Assembly (NCBI RefSeq): GCF_014692515.1 | Contig: NZ_JACOIK010000018.1 | Location: forward strand, 1 to 64,000 | DNA length: 64,000 bases | Source of the DNA: Sphingobacterium micropteri | GTDB taxonomy: Bacteria > Bacteroidota > Bacteroidia > Sphingobacteriales > Sphingobacteriaceae | Reading direction: 5' to 3' | Part shown: piece after piece, positions 34,599-44,409 of the stretch | Layout of the letters: every line of letters starts with the position of its first letter | Numbering within the stretch: the first letter of the stretch is position 1 | The notes under the pieces: model-generated | Told to the model about the DNA's origin: nothing | Database searches by the model: none | What the model saw: only the letters and a program-made list of their open reading frames with translations | Position numbers and translations under genes: made by a program

Positions 34599-35369
34599 AT
34601 GAATATAGGTATCTGTAACTTATCGGCAATTCCCTTAAGAGCAACGAATAGCCACCGCAGCGAAATGGTGAATCAAGTACTTTTTGCAGAGCGATTTGAA
34701 ATACTCCAGGAGGAAAAGGAATGGGTGTACATTCGTATGTTCGATATTGATTATGAAGGCTGGTTACAGCGCGGTCAGTTTGTATTCTTACCGGAAAATA
34801 ATTTTATAGCTACCTCGGAAGACAATTTCCTAGTTGTTGATATCGCAGGAGCAACAGCTTTCGTTGACGATCAAAAAGTGCGTTTATTTCCAGGAACGAA
34901 GATTTCTGCGCAACTTTTGCAAAAGCAGTATTCGGATTTTCCATATCGGATTGAAGGAAATTTACGTAAACCAAATGTAATAGACTTTGAAGGAGAATTG
35001 CCCAAATTGATAGATTATTATTATAACAGTCCTTATCTGTGGGGTGGACGTATCCAGGCGGGCATCGATTGTTCGGGACTTAGCCAAACGATATATACTC
35101 ACTTCGGAATACAGTTGCCACGTGACGCATACCAGCAAGCCGAAAAAGGTGAGGTGGTCGATTTCTTACCCGAAATTAAACCTGGAGATCTAGCTTTCTT
35201 TGATAATGAGGAACGTCGGATTACACATGTTGGCATTATGATCGATGCAGAAACGATTTTCCACGCTTCTACAAACGTACGTATAGATAAAATGGATTCC
35301 GAGGGTATCTTTAATAAAGAACAAAACCGCTATACCCATAAGCTTCGCATTGTGAAAAGATTCTGGTAA
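34599..35369 (+). CDS. NlpC/P60 (C40) peptidoglycan peptidase with SH3-like domains
   Basis: 256 residues from ATG 34599 (the frame opens at 34569). The N-terminal half reads as two bacterial SH3-like modules (about 15-65 and 70-115). The NlpC/P60 domain follows, with catalytic C158 in GIDCSGLSQ, H210 in ITHVGIMID and H222 in FHAST. It would cut gamma-D-Glu-diaminopimelate links in muropeptides. No signal peptide is seen, so it may act on imported muropeptides in the cytoplasm, like YkfC-type enzymes. Confidence 0.88.
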   Translation: MNIGICNLSAIPLRATNSHRSEMVNQVLFAERFEILQEEKEWVYIRMFDIDYEGWLQRGQFVFLPENNFIATSEDNFLVVDIAGATAFVDDQKVRLFPGTKISAQLLQKQYSDFPYRIEGNLRKPNVIDFEGELPKLIDYYYNSPYLWGGRIQAGIDCSGLSQTIYTHFGIQLPRDAYQQAEKGEVVDFLPEIKPGDLAFFDNEERRITHVGIMIDAETIFHASTNVRIDKMDSEGIFNKEQNRYTHKLRIVKRFW

Positions 35370-35384
35370 TTACTATTTTTGGTC

Positions 35385-36365
35385 ATGTCTTTAAAAAACA
35401 ATAGATACTTTCTTCTGGCAAGTGCCCAGCTTTTTCCTTTAACTTTTTTAGAACCCATAGAGATCGCGGTAGAGGATCAGGCATTGGTTGCAGCTAGAGA
35501 AGCGTTCTTATCCTATAAAAGTGGGCAACTGAAAATCGCACTTGAACAATATACAAAAGCCATTCAACGATTTTCCGACCAACCCTTTTTCTATGCTTGC
35601 CGATCAATTCTAAATATGGCTTTGGGTGATGAAGAAGGTGCATTTTATGACTATCAGGTAGCCAAAGGGTTAGATTTTAATTATCAAGCTTTTTTGGAGT
35701 GGGTAGAAAATAGACCCTCGGAAGAGAGACCTTTAGAAAGGAATACCGAGCTGAAGCAGTTATTGTCTGATGCGTTGGAAACAACACAGCAATTTGATTA
35801 CGAGCATACGCTAAAATTGTATGCATACGCCCATGGAAAATATCCGGAGGACGTGGATGTGCTCGTATATCGGGGCGCTTTACATATACGGTTATTGAGA
35901 TATGATAGGGCCTTGACTGATTTGAATCAGGCAATAACCATGAATCCGACACATTTTCAAGCATATCTGTTTCGGGCTAAATTATTTAAAGCTATCCAAG
36001 AACACGAAAAAGCGAAAGAAGATTTTGATAAAGCCATAGAGATTCAGCCAGAAGCTGGCGTCATTTACGAAGAAAGAGGAGGCTTTTTAGTTGATTTAAA
36101 ATACTACGAAGAGGCTTTGTTGGATTTTAATAAATTAGTAAGCTTGCTTCCCGAAGATTTTTATGTGTATGCATTGCGCGCGGATCTTTTTGAGAAAATG
36201 GAAAATTGGGAAGCTGCGCTGCACGATTACTCAAAAGCAATAGCGCTAAATCCTTATTATTCCGATCTATATGCTTATCGCGCCGACATGAAGGATCGAC
36301 TAGGCGATACAATGGGTGCGGCCGAAGACCGCCGTATGTTTGAAGAATTGGAAAAGGAGGATTAA
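35385..36365 (+). CDS. TPR-repeat protein
   Basis: 326 residues from ATG 35385. Two N-terminal TPRs (AAREAFLSYKSGQLKIALEQYTKAI, then a second) are followed after a linker by at least four regular 34-residue TPRs from about 130, such as YDRALTDLNQAITMNPTHFQAYLFRAKLFKA and WEAALHDYSKAIALNPYYSDLYAYRAD. It is a protein-interaction scaffold, and no enzymatic domain is present. It lies 15 bp after the peptidase gene and 11 bp before a transporter gene, probably one operon. Confidence 0.85.
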   Translation: MSLKNNRYFLLASAQLFPLTFLEPIEIAVEDQALVAAREAFLSYKSGQLKIALEQYTKAIQRFSDQPFFYACRSILNMALGDEEGAFYDYQVAKGLDFNYQAFLEWVENRPSEERPLERNTELKQLLSDALETTQQFDYEHTLKLYAYAHGKYPEDVDVLVYRGALHIRLLRYDRALTDLNQAITMNPTHFQAYLFRAKLFKAIQEHEKAKEDFDKAIEIQPEAGVIYEERGGFLVDLKYYEEALLDFNKLVSLLPEDFYVYALRADLFEKMENWEAALHDYSKAIALNPYYSDLYAYRADMKDRLGDTMGAAEDRRMFEELEKED

Positions 36366-36376
36366 CATATAAATTT

Positions 36377-37663
36377 ATGCAGACAAAAATCAGTCTACCT
36401 TTTACAGGATACGAAAAATTTGTAATCTTTATCTTAGCGATCAGTCAGTTTACGGTTATCTTGGATTTTATGGTAATGTCGCCTTTGGGTGATTTGCTTA
36501 TCAAATCTATAGATATGCATGCCTCATCTTTTGGTATCGTGGTATCCGCATATGCTTTCAGTGCGGGTGTTTCCGGACTTTTAACGGCTGGTTTTGCAGA
36601 CAAGTATGATCGGAAGAAACTATTATTGTTTTTTTATACAGGCTTTATTATCGGTACGATCTGTTGTGGGATTGCCCATACATTTTACACGTTAGTAGCG
36701 GCAAGAATTATAACCGGCCTGTTCGGTGGGGTTATTGGCTCTATTTCCATGGCCATTATCACAGATCTGTTTGCATTGGAAAAAAGGGGACGGGTAATGG
36801 GTTTTGTTCAGATGGGATTTGGTGCCAGCCAGGTTTTAGGCATTCCAATCGGACTATATATAGCAAATAAAATGGGTTGGGAAGCGCCATTCTTATTTAT
36901 AGCAGGATTGGCCGTACTCATTGCGATTGTTATCGTCTTGCGATTAAAACCAGTGGATGCTCATTTAGGGATGGAAGTACAGAAAAAAGCTATTAGTCAT
37001 TTAGTACAAACGCTAAAGAAAAAACCGTATCGTATCGGCTTTTTAACAACCGCGGTGTTGTCTGTCGGTGGTTTTATGATGATGCCATACGGAACAGTGT
37101 TTGCCGTAAATAATCTGGGAATAAACAACGAACAATTACCTTTTTTATTTATGGCATCGGGTGTAAGTTCGCTTCTTATTATGCCATTTATTGGCAAAAT
37201 GAGCGATAGGGTGAATAAATATAAATTATTTGCCATTGCGACGATTTGGTTGATGGTTGTTTGTGTTATTTATACGAACCTTTCTACAACTCCTTTTATG
37301 TGGGTATTGGTTATTAATATCTGCATGATGATGGGAATTATGAGCCGAATGGTGCCGTCGTCGGCGCTGATATCAGCCGTTCCAGATATGCAAGATCGTG
37401 GTGCATTTATGAGTATCAATGCATCGCTACAGCAAATAGCTGGAGGAATTGCAGCAACAATTGCGGGGCTTATCGTCTTTCAGCAAAATAAATTCAGTCC
37501 ATTAGAACATTACGATATTGTCGGTTATACGGTTGTTGCCGTATCATTGGTTTCTATATTGCTCATGTATAGCGTAGATAAACTTGTTAAAACTAAGATG
37601 AGAAACATACCCTCATCTGTTTTAGATGAAGCAACGGGGTCATCGACTCAGGAACAGGCTTAA
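36377..37663 (+). CDS. MFS transporter
   Basis: 428 residues, twelve predicted TM helices. The MFS motif A is seen after TM2 as GFADKYDRKKLL, and a partial copy after TM8 as GKMSDRVNKYKLF. It resembles drug/sugar exporters of the YceI/AraJ type, but the substrate cannot be named. Its stop overlaps the convergent DUF72 gene by 4 bp. Confidence 0.88.
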   Translation: MQTKISLPFTGYEKFVIFILAISQFTVILDFMVMSPLGDLLIKSIDMHASSFGIVVSAYAFSAGVSGLLTAGFADKYDRKKLLLFFYTGFIIGTICCGIAHTFYTLVAARIITGLFGGVIGSISMAIITDLFALEKRGRVMGFVQMGFGASQVLGIPIGLYIANKMGWEAPFLFIAGLAVLIAIVIVLRLKPVDAHLGMEVQKKAISHLVQTLKKKPYRIGFLTTAVLSVGGFMMMPYGTVFAVNNLGINNEQLPFLFMASGVSSLLIMPFIGKMSDRVNKYKLFAIATIWLMVVCVIYTNLSTTPFMWVLVINICMMMGIMSRMVPSSALISAVPDMQDRGAFMSINASLQQIAGGIAATIAGLIVFQQNKFSPLEHYDIVGYTVVAVSLVSILLMYSVDKLVKTKMRNIPSSVLDEATGSSTQEQA

Positions 37664-38541
37664 AACAACGTGTTTTCTTTGTTTGGTATACGGAGGTTTG
37701 AACCTATTTCCTTGTTGAGGTGTTCAATGAAATGTGTTGCTAGCAAAGGTGATTCCAACTCTATGTTTTGATGTATAAAAAAATATAATTGTTGCAAACC
37801 AGCTTCTTTCCATTTCTTGATGACCTTTACCCATTCAACCAACCGCTCATAGTCTGATGGATGATTAGCACCAACATAGCGTATAAACGCTGTCGGAGTG
37901 GTTAAACGCATATGCACCATATCACGGCGTCCAGCGGTATCGACGAGTACGTTGGTCGTATGCGTATCTTCGAATAACTTGTATAAGTTCTCACTGATAT
38001 TTTTGTCTGAGAACCACTCTTGATTACGGACTTCTACAGCCAATGGATAACCTTTCGGAAAGCTATGTAAGAATTTTTCCAGTCTGTCAAAATCCTTTGG
38101 TTTATAATTATCGTGCATCTGTAAGAATGCCATACCCAGTTTCTCTTCAAATAATACAGTGGCATCTACGAAATCCTTTATTTTTTCATCGGTGTTGAGG
38201 AGTCTGGAATAATGACTAACCGATTGTGGGATTTTGGGGAAGAACTTAAAATCATCAGGTGTTTTGTCTTTCCAGGTTTTCACCTGTTCTTTGGAAGGAG
38301 AATTGTAAAATGTTGCATTTAACTCAATGGAATTAAACTGTCTGGAATAGTATAACAATTCATCTTTAGTCCCCCGAGGGTAGAACCCCTTTAAATCTGC
38401 TTTGTTCCATTTTGCACAGCCTACAGCTATTTCTAGTGGTTTCTTTTGTAGATGTGCCTCCAGCAACTGGAATGTCTCCGACGGAGTAGGAGGAAGCGAA
38501 AAATCAATTTCTTCCGGATTACTTACTTGTCCAAATTTCAT
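37660..38541 (-). CDS. DUF72 (YecE-like) protein
   Basis: 293 residues. It matches the DUF72 TIM-barrel family: AVGCAKWNKADLKGFYP, then FNSIELNATFYNSPS, FKFFPKIPQSVSH, LAVEVRNQEW and AFIRYVGANHPSDY. The function of the family is unresolved; a nuclease or metal-dependent hydrolase has been suggested. It is convergent with the MFS gene. Confidence 0.88.
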   Translation of the reverse strand: MKFGQVSNPEEIDFSLPPTPSETFQLLEAHLQKKPLEIAVGCAKWNKADLKGFYPRGTKDELLYYSRQFNSIELNATFYNSPSKEQVKTWKDKTPDDFKFFPKIPQSVSHYSRLLNTDEKIKDFVDATVLFEEKLGMAFLQMHDNYKPKDFDRLEKFLHSFPKGYPLAVEVRNQEWFSDKNISENLYKLFEDTHTTNVLVDTAGRRDMVHMRLTTPTAFIRYVGANHPSDYERLVEWVKVIKKWKEAGLQQLYFFIHQNIELESPLLATHFIEHLNKEIGSNLRIPNKENTLF

Positions 38542-38566
38542 ACTCGAAGATAAAAAAAAAATAAAA

Positions 38567-38590
38567 AACGCCCAACAATAGTCGGGCGTT
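38567..38590 (-). terminator. Terminator of ychF
   Basis: On the minus strand aacgccc pairs with gggcgtt across a 10-base loop and runs into a T-rich tract (38566 downwards, ttttattttttttt). It lies 24 bases after the ychF stop. Confidence 0.9.
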
Positions 38591-38613
38591 CATTTTATAA
38601 TGAGTTTGGTTTA

Positions 38614-39714
38614 TTATACATTAAATCTAAAGTGCATAATGTCGCCATCTTCAACGATATAGGTCTTTCCTTCTACACTAAGCTTACCTGCCTCTTTAAC
38701 CGCACTCTCTGAACCATATTGAATGAAATCGTCATATTTGATAACCTCGGCACGGATGAAGCCTTTTTCGAAATCCGTGTGGATAACCCCCGCAGCCTGA
38801 GGTGCCGTAAAACCTTTCTCGATCGTCCAGGCGCGTACTTCTTGAACACCAGCGGTAAAATAAGTAGCAAGATCCAATAGAGAATAAGCTGCCCGAATTA
38901 ATTTATATACGCCAGACTCGTCCAATCCTAGATCGTCTAGGAACATTTTACGCTCTTCATACGATTCAAGTTGGGCAATTTCGGACTCAATTTGTGCGGA
39001 GATGACGAGTACTTCTGCATTCTCATCTTTGACAGCTTCTTTCACACGGTCTACATAGGCGTTTCCTGTTGTTACCGAAGCTTCGTCTACGTTGCATACA
39101 TATAAAACAGGCTTTATCGTCAACAGGGCAAGATCACTGATAAACTCAAAATCCTCCGGTTGGATAGGAGCCGTTCGGGCGGATTTACCAGCTTCGAGGT
39201 GTTCTTTGACAACAGACAGGATTTCATATGTTCTCTTTGCGTCTTTATCACCGCCTGTTTTTGCCATTTTTTCTACTTTCTGGACACGTTTTACAACGGT
39301 ATCCAAATCTTTCAGCTGCAATTCCGTATCAATGATTTCTTTATCGCGAATGGGATCCACAGAACCATCTACGTGTATAACATTACCGTCGTCGAAACAA
39401 CGCAATACGTGAATAATAGCATTGGTTGTGCGTATATTTCCTAAAAATTGATTTCCTAAGCCTTCGCCTTTTGAGGCTCCCTTTACTAAACCCGCTATAT
39501 CAACGATTTCAATGGTATTGGGAACGACGCGTTGTGGTTTGACAATTTCTGCCAATTTATTTAATCTATCGTCAGGTACGGTAATAACACCGACATTAGG
39601 TTCTATGGTGCAAAAAGGAAAATTTGCCGCCTGTGCTTTTGCATTGGACAGGCAGTTGAATAATGTTGATTTACCTACATTTGGTAAACCTACTATACCA
39701 CATTGTAAAGCCAT
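38614..39714 (-). CDS. ychF: Redox-regulated ATPase YchF (Obg family)
   Basis: 366 residues. P-loop GLPNVGKST at 8-16 and switch II DIAGLVKGASKGEG. The specificity loop is NVDE, not the GTPase NKxD, as expected for this ATP-preferring member. A coiled-coil arm (about 125-190) and C-terminal TGS domain (VQEVRAWTIEKGFTAPQAAGVIHTDFEKGFIRAEV) follow. It binds ribosomes and takes part in stress responses. The length is standard. Confidence 0.97.
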   Translation of the reverse strand: MALQCGIVGLPNVGKSTLFNCLSNAKAQAANFPFCTIEPNVGVITVPDDRLNKLAEIVKPQRVVPNTIEIVDIAGLVKGASKGEGLGNQFLGNIRTTNAIIHVLRCFDDGNVIHVDGSVDPIRDKEIIDTELQLKDLDTVVKRVQKVEKMAKTGGDKDAKRTYEILSVVKEHLEAGKSARTAPIQPEDFEFISDLALLTIKPVLYVCNVDEASVTTGNAYVDRVKEAVKDENAEVLVISAQIESEIAQLESYEERKMFLDDLGLDESGVYKLIRAAYSLLDLATYFTAGVQEVRAWTIEKGFTAPQAAGVIHTDFEKGFIRAEVIKYDDFIQYGSESAVKEAGKLSVEGKTYIVEDGDIMHFRFNV

Positions 39715-39739
39715 GAAAATTTCAATTTTTTGAATCGCA

Positions 39740-39747
39740 CAAAGATA
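39740..39747 (-). promoter_or_regulatory. -7 box of ychF
   Basis: Read on the minus strand this is TATCTTTG, 25 bases upstream of the ychF ATG, a perfect TAnnTTTG match. No clear -33 element is seen. Confidence 0.6.
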
Positions 39748-39981
39748 GCGAAAATCAACTATTTTTTGTCTGTTATTTTTGTTTCATTCAACGGATATAC
39801 GGCATTGTCAAGGGACATTATAAATTCTTCCTCATCCAGCATGAAATAAATTGTGTATATTAACGCTGGGTGTGGGGAATGGATATCTCTGGAAGCTACC
39901 TAATTTGAAATATATCCTTTTTTAAGTTTAATCAATAAAAATTTTTTAATTTCGAATCAAATTTATAATTGGAAATAGCGT

Positions 39982-40980
39982 ATGGTGAAGGCGATAAAAC
40001 CCATCCTAAGTTTGGGGGCTGTCATAGGTGCAGCAATATCGTTTGTGGGATGTCAGGGGAGCATGAACACAAAAGCAGCAAGTTCATTAACAGATACGGT
40101 AGTGGTTGATAGCTCTTTCGTGATAGACAGCACGTCGGTCGTGAAAGATACGGCTGTACAGAAAGAGAAAGGATATTTAACCGAACGATGGCGAAATCCT
40201 GTTCAGGTTCCGGTAGTGGATACGTTGAACCCTATCAGCAAAGATTCGCTGGCAAGATTTGTAAGACTGGAGCGTCGCCGTGTTCGGGACTCCGTAACGC
40301 AAGAATTAGATAAACTTCCTAAACATGTTTATTTTACCTTTGATGATGGTCCCTTGATAGGGAGTTCGGCAATTGATTCTATTTCAAAAGCAAAAAATAT
40401 TAAAATTAACGCATTTTTAGTCGGTAGGCATGCCAATATGTCGAAACGACTGAAGAAAGATCTTCAGCGGTATAAGGATAACACTTTGGTAGAATGCTAT
40501 AATCATAGCTATACCCATGCCGGCAATAGATTTAATACCTTTTATAGCAATCCAGTTAGTGCGTATGAAGATTTTGAGAAAAATGAATTGGATTTGGAAT
40601 TGAAGCATAAAATAGTGCGTTTGCCGGGGCGTAATATCTGGATTTATGATGACATAAGGCGGATAGATCTAAAAAGTGGTGCCAGTACAGCGGATATGTT
40701 GTATACGAACGGATACAAGATTTATGGATGGGATGTGGAATGGAGAATTCATAGTGCTTCGGGTAAACCTGTACAATCCGTTGAGGAAATATATACACGT
40801 ATTCGGAATTATATGAATAACAAGTCGTCTATGGAGCCGAATAATGTTGTGTTGCTGATGCACGATGATATGTTCCAGAGCAAAAAAGGACAGCAATTGC
40901 TGTCCTCGTTGATCGATACTATTCAAACCACAACGGATTATAAGTTTGAATTTATAAGCGATTATCCGTTTCGGTACTAA
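39982..40980 (+). CDS. Polysaccharide deacetylase-family lipoprotein
   Basis: 332 residues. Lipobox SFVGC (Cys 24). A low-complexity T/S/V linker leads to the NodB homology domain at about 115. The metal triad is in place: D121/D122 in FTFDDGP and H175/H179 in NHSYTH. The motif-3 region RLPGRNIW and the motif-5-like LLMHDD near the end are also present. It would remove N- or O-acetyl groups from a cell-surface polysaccharide. About 260 A/T-rich bases lie upstream. Confidence 0.85.
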   Translation: MVKAIKPILSLGAVIGAAISFVGCQGSMNTKAASSLTDTVVVDSSFVIDSTSVVKDTAVQKEKGYLTERWRNPVQVPVVDTLNPISKDSLARFVRLERRRVRDSVTQELDKLPKHVYFTFDDGPLIGSSAIDSISKAKNIKINAFLVGRHANMSKRLKKDLQRYKDNTLVECYNHSYTHAGNRFNTFYSNPVSAYEDFEKNELDLELKHKIVRLPGRNIWIYDDIRRIDLKSGASTADMLYTNGYKIYGWDVEWRIHSASGKPVQSVEEIYTRIRNYMNNKSSMEPNNVVLLMHDDMFQSKKGQQLLSSLIDTIQTTTDYKFEFISDYPFRY

Positions 40981-40985
40981 TTGTT

Positions 40986-41939
40986 TTATTCTACAACAAC
41001 CCCCATTTTACTAAACTTATCGATGCGCTCCGCCACAAGGCTATCGGCATCTTTTCGCGTTAGTTCAGTAAGGTCGCTTAATATCTTTGCTTTTAGGTTT
41101 TCAGCTGCCAAGGCTGGATCTTGATGTGCGCCACCCATAGGCTCACCAATGATACCGTCAATTAATCCATTTTTCAGCATATCTTCTGCTGTCAGTTTAA
41201 GGGATTCTGCTGCTTTTTCTTTCTGATCCCAACTCCTGTAGAGAATAGAAGAACAAGACTCTGGCGAGATAACCGAATACCAGGTGTTTTGCATCATGTA
41301 AACACGATCTCCCACGCCAATTCCTAGTGCACCACCAGAAGCACCTTCTCCAATAACAATACAGATAACAGGTACTTTAAGCACAGACATTTCCAAGAGA
41401 TTGCGAGCGATAGCTTCGCCTTGTCCACGTTCCTCTGCTTCCAGGCCAGGATAAGCCCCCATGGTATCGATTAATGTTACTACCGGTTTATTAAATTTCT
41501 CTGCCATCTTCATCAATCGAAGTGCTTTTCGATATCCTTCAGGGTTGGCCATTCCAAAATTTCGGTATTGACGTTCTTTAGTGTTTTTTCCTTTTTGGTG
41601 TCCAATTACCATCACGGATTGGCCGTTAATAGAAGCAAATCCACCAATAATAGCTTTGTCGTCCCGTACCGTACGGTCGCCATGGAGTTCGATAAATTCA
41701 TCGCAGATCATCTCAATGTAATCGAAAGTCTGCGGACGGTCTGGATGACGGGACATCTGAACCTTTTGCCAGCCGGTCAGGTTGGCATAAATATCTTGTT
41801 TGGTGTGTTCGAGCTTTTCCGCTAGTTCATTAACAGTAGCACTCATATCTACCTTGGTCTTTTCCTGCACTTGTAAGACCTTTTCTATTTGGGTTTGCAA
41901 GTCTGCAATAGGCTTTTCAAAATCAAATGTTGTTTGCAT
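40986..41939 (-). CDS. accA: Acetyl-CoA carboxylase carboxyltransferase alpha subunit
   Basis: 317 residues with the family N-terminus (FEKPIADLQTQIEKV) and core RHPDRPQTFDYIEMICDEF, followed by the crotonase-like carboxyltransferase motif LIDTMGAYPGLEAEERGQGEAIARNL and GEGASGGALGIGVGD. With AccD it transfers CO2 from carboxybiotin to acetyl-CoA, the first step of fatty-acid synthesis. accD is not in the window. Confidence 0.97.
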   Translation of the reverse strand: MQTTFDFEKPIADLQTQIEKVLQVQEKTKVDMSATVNELAEKLEHTKQDIYANLTGWQKVQMSRHPDRPQTFDYIEMICDEFIELHGDRTVRDDKAIIGGFASINGQSVMVIGHQKGKNTKERQYRNFGMANPEGYRKALRLMKMAEKFNKPVVTLIDTMGAYPGLEAEERGQGEAIARNLLEMSVLKVPVICIVIGEGASGGALGIGVGDRVYMMQNTWYSVISPESCSSILYRSWDQKEKAAESLKLTAEDMLKNGLIDGIIGEPMGGAHQDPALAAENLKAKILSDLTELTRKDADSLVAERIDKFSKMGVVVE

Positions 41940-42103
41940 AATTATATGTGTCTAGCGCATTTCAGCTCGCTAAGTTAGCTTATTTTATGCTTTTTCAGAA
42001 ATAAGAACGAAAAAAGCTATACTTCCTAATAAACCAGCACTCTTTTTGCCGAGACACAATTGTATTGGAATATCAGTGGAAAAGTGATAATTTAGGACAT
42101 TTT

Positions 42104-42979
42104 ATGATCATGACAGAAGAAAAGAAAGATACCAATCCCATACCATTTTTAGTGAAGCTGGTTTTATGGATTTTATTATATGCCTCGTTTTGGTATTCCG
42201 GCGATTTTTATGAGCAACATCCTCGGCTGAATAAAGTGTCCGATGGACTTAATCTGTTTTTGACAGCCAGCATATTGTTTTCTATAGGTCGGTATATCAT
42301 TATAACCATATATAATAAGAGGCATGAAAAGCGCATAGTACGTGGTAATTTCGTGTTGGGTATTAATCGGCTTACGGTAGTACTCAACACATCTGTAGCG
42401 TTGATCAGTTTTATGATTGCTTTTGGTATAGACCCGCGAGAGTTTGTTACTAGCTTAACCATTGTGGCAATGGCAATAGCGGTTACATTTCGGGAATATA
42501 TTACCAACTTGATATCGGGATTGTTTATTATGTTTTCGGATCAGCTGTCGGTAGGCGATAGGGTAAAGGTTGGCGAACATAAAGGGCGTATTGTCGATAT
42601 CAATTTTTCTAGTCTGATTATACAAAATGAAGATGACGATATGGTCATGGTACCTAACAACATGGTTTTTACGTCTCCGATAATCAACTTGTCTGCACAT
42701 CGCTCGACGCTTTTTTTGGTGAAATTTGAATTGCCGCTACAGGCTGCAGTGGAAGTGGATAAGTTGGAAAAAAGCATACAAGCGCTTCTGGCAAATCATC
42801 CTTATCTAACCGGAGAAGATGATTTACAGCTTAAAGTCGTTGAAATAGGGAAAGATTATGCTAAATACAAGATGGAAATGCATGCAAAAAGCAGTAGTAA
42901 CAAAGTACATAAACAAGTAGAAAATGAAGTGTTTAAAGAGGTTCTGAAGTTTAAGAGGGACTATGATGTAGAGGCTTAA
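42104..42979 (+). CDS. MscS-type small-conductance mechanosensitive channel
   Basis: 291 residues from ATG 42104 (a TTG at 42065 is open but less likely). Three TM segments (about 15-33, 55-75, 95-140) end in the pore helix LTIVAMAIAVTFREYITNLISGLFIMFSDQLSVGDRV. The beta domain holds GRIVDINFSSLIIQNEDDDMVMVPNNMVF, the MscS signature. It is a pressure-release or ion channel in the inner membrane. Confidence 0.9.
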   Translation: MIMTEEKKDTNPIPFLVKLVLWILLYASFWYSGDFYEQHPRLNKVSDGLNLFLTASILFSIGRYIIITIYNKRHEKRIVRGNFVLGINRLTVVLNTSVALISFMIAFGIDPREFVTSLTIVAMAIAVTFREYITNLISGLFIMFSDQLSVGDRVKVGEHKGRIVDINFSSLIIQNEDDDMVMVPNNMVFTSPIINLSAHRSTLFLVKFELPLQAAVEVDKLEKSIQALLANHPYLTGEDDLQLKVVEIGKDYAKYKMEMHAKSSSNKVHKQVENEVFKEVLKFKRDYDVEA

Positions 42980-42980
42980 G

Positions 42981-43922
42981 CTATATTTTACGAACCTTTA
43001 TTTGTTTAACAAAATGATGAGATCCTTTTTCCAGAATTAAATCCGCGCGGTAGCGGGTAGGTAATATGTTCTTATGCAGGTTTGGGAGGTTAATGGTATT
43101 CCAGATAGTTGTAGCCATGGCAATACTTTCTTCTTTATCTAGATTGGCATAACGATGAAAATAGGAGGCCGGATTTTGGAAAGATGTTGCACGTAAAGAT
43201 TCAAATCTATTAATATACCAATTTATTAAATCCTTCTCATCGGCATCGACATAAATAGAATAATCAAAATAATCTGAAACGAAAACGCTGTTTCCAGTAG
43301 ATGAGTTAACCTGCAATACATTTATCCCTTCCACAATAAGTATATCCGGTTGTGCTATGATTTGGCTTTCGTGCGGAATGACATCGTATTCCAAATGTGA
43401 ATAAACAGGTACTTCAAACTGGGGAAGCCCAGATTTCATCGATGCAAGAAAACTCAGTAATAGTTTGGTGTCGTAACTCTCCGGAAAGCCTTTACGTATA
43501 TTCCGTTCTGCTAAAATTTTGTTAGGGTACAGAAAACCGTCTGTTGTTACCAGCTCCACTTTGGGTTTGTTTGGAAGCATGGAGAGCACTTTCTGTAGCA
43601 CACGTGCGGTTGTACTTTTTCCTGCAGCTACAGATCCAGCTATCCCTATGATAAAAGGAAGGCTATTCGTAGCCTTGTTTAGAAAATTATTTACAGCAGC
43701 ATGCTGGTCTTTTGTACGCTTAATCAAAATACCCAACAAGTGTGCTAACGGGAAATATATTTCTTCAATTTCGGTAACAGTGAGGGGTTCATTTAAAGCC
43801 CGTAAATTTTTCACATCCTCCCCCGCAAGGTGATGTGAAAAATGGCCGTTTAAATTTTTCCATTCCGTCCTGTCAAATAACTGAAATGGTGTATCAACCT
43901 CGCTGTTGTTAGTTGAAGACAT
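42981..43922 (-). CDS. coaA: Type I pantothenate kinase
   Basis: 313 residues. P-loop GSVAAGKST near 97-105, VTTDGFLYPN, and the pantothenate-site region LLSFLASMKSGLP and VEGINVLQVN match bacterial CoaA. It phosphorylates pantothenate in the first step of CoA synthesis. A minus-strand TATGTTTG box at 43945-43952 lies just upstream of its ATG. Confidence 0.95.
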   Translation of the reverse strand: MSSTNNSEVDTPFQLFDRTEWKNLNGHFSHHLAGEDVKNLRALNEPLTVTEIEEIYFPLAHLLGILIKRTKDQHAAVNNFLNKATNSLPFIIGIAGSVAAGKSTTARVLQKVLSMLPNKPKVELVTTDGFLYPNKILAERNIRKGFPESYDTKLLLSFLASMKSGLPQFEVPVYSHLEYDVIPHESQIIAQPDILIVEGINVLQVNSSTGNSVFVSDYFDYSIYVDADEKDLINWYINRFESLRATSFQNPASYFHRYANLDKEESIAMATTIWNTINLPNLHKNILPTRYRADLILEKGSHHFVKQIKVRKI

Positions 43923-43944
43923 TTATTTAAATTTTGAATGTCGG

Positions 43945-43952
43945 CAAACATA
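43945..43952 (-). promoter_or_regulatory. -7 box of coaA
   Basis: TATGTTTG on the minus strand fits TAnnTTTG and lies 22 bases upstream of the coaA ATG. Confidence 0.5.
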
Positions 43953-43990
43953 GATAAAATGCTTCGCATTCACGAATACATTATAAAAAA

Positions 43991-44392
43991 TTATATTAAA
44001 TTGCTTTGTATGACAATAGGATTACTTAATATTTTATGTATCGGACATTTGTCGGCAATTTTCAACAGGCGCTGTCTTTGCGTTTCATCGAGATTGCCAT
44101 CCAGACGGATATGACACTTGATAAAATTAGTTTCCTGTAACTCACCCTTCTGTTTACTGACGGATAAGGAAATTTCGATAGCATCTACATCCCATTTTTT
44201 TCGATCGGCATACATACGCATCGTAATCGCTTTACAGCTACCGAGGGATGATAACAGGAGTTCCCCTGGTGCCGGTCCTAAATCCTGACCGCCCAAGTCT
44301 TTTGGTTCATCGGCAATAAGCACGTGGGGCTGTATATGAATTTCTGTTTTGTATGGATCTTTTCCAATTTTTGTAATAACGCTTTTAGTCAT
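43991..44392 (-). CDS. OsmC/Ohr-family peroxiredoxin-like protein
   Basis: 133 residues. The two redox Cys of the family are present: C53 in SSLGSCKAITMRMYADRK and C116 in DKCPIHKIL. It probably reduces organic hydroperoxides. It lies 17 bp after mgsA on the same strand, likely one operon. Confidence 0.9.
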   Translation of the reverse strand: MTKSVITKIGKDPYKTEIHIQPHVLIADEPKDLGGQDLGPAPGELLLSSLGSCKAITMRMYADRKKWDVDAIEISLSVSKQKGELQETNFIKCHIRLDGNLDETQRQRLLKIADKCPIHKILSNPIVIQSNLI

Positions 44393-44409
44393 ATGTCCCC
44401 GCTGATTGT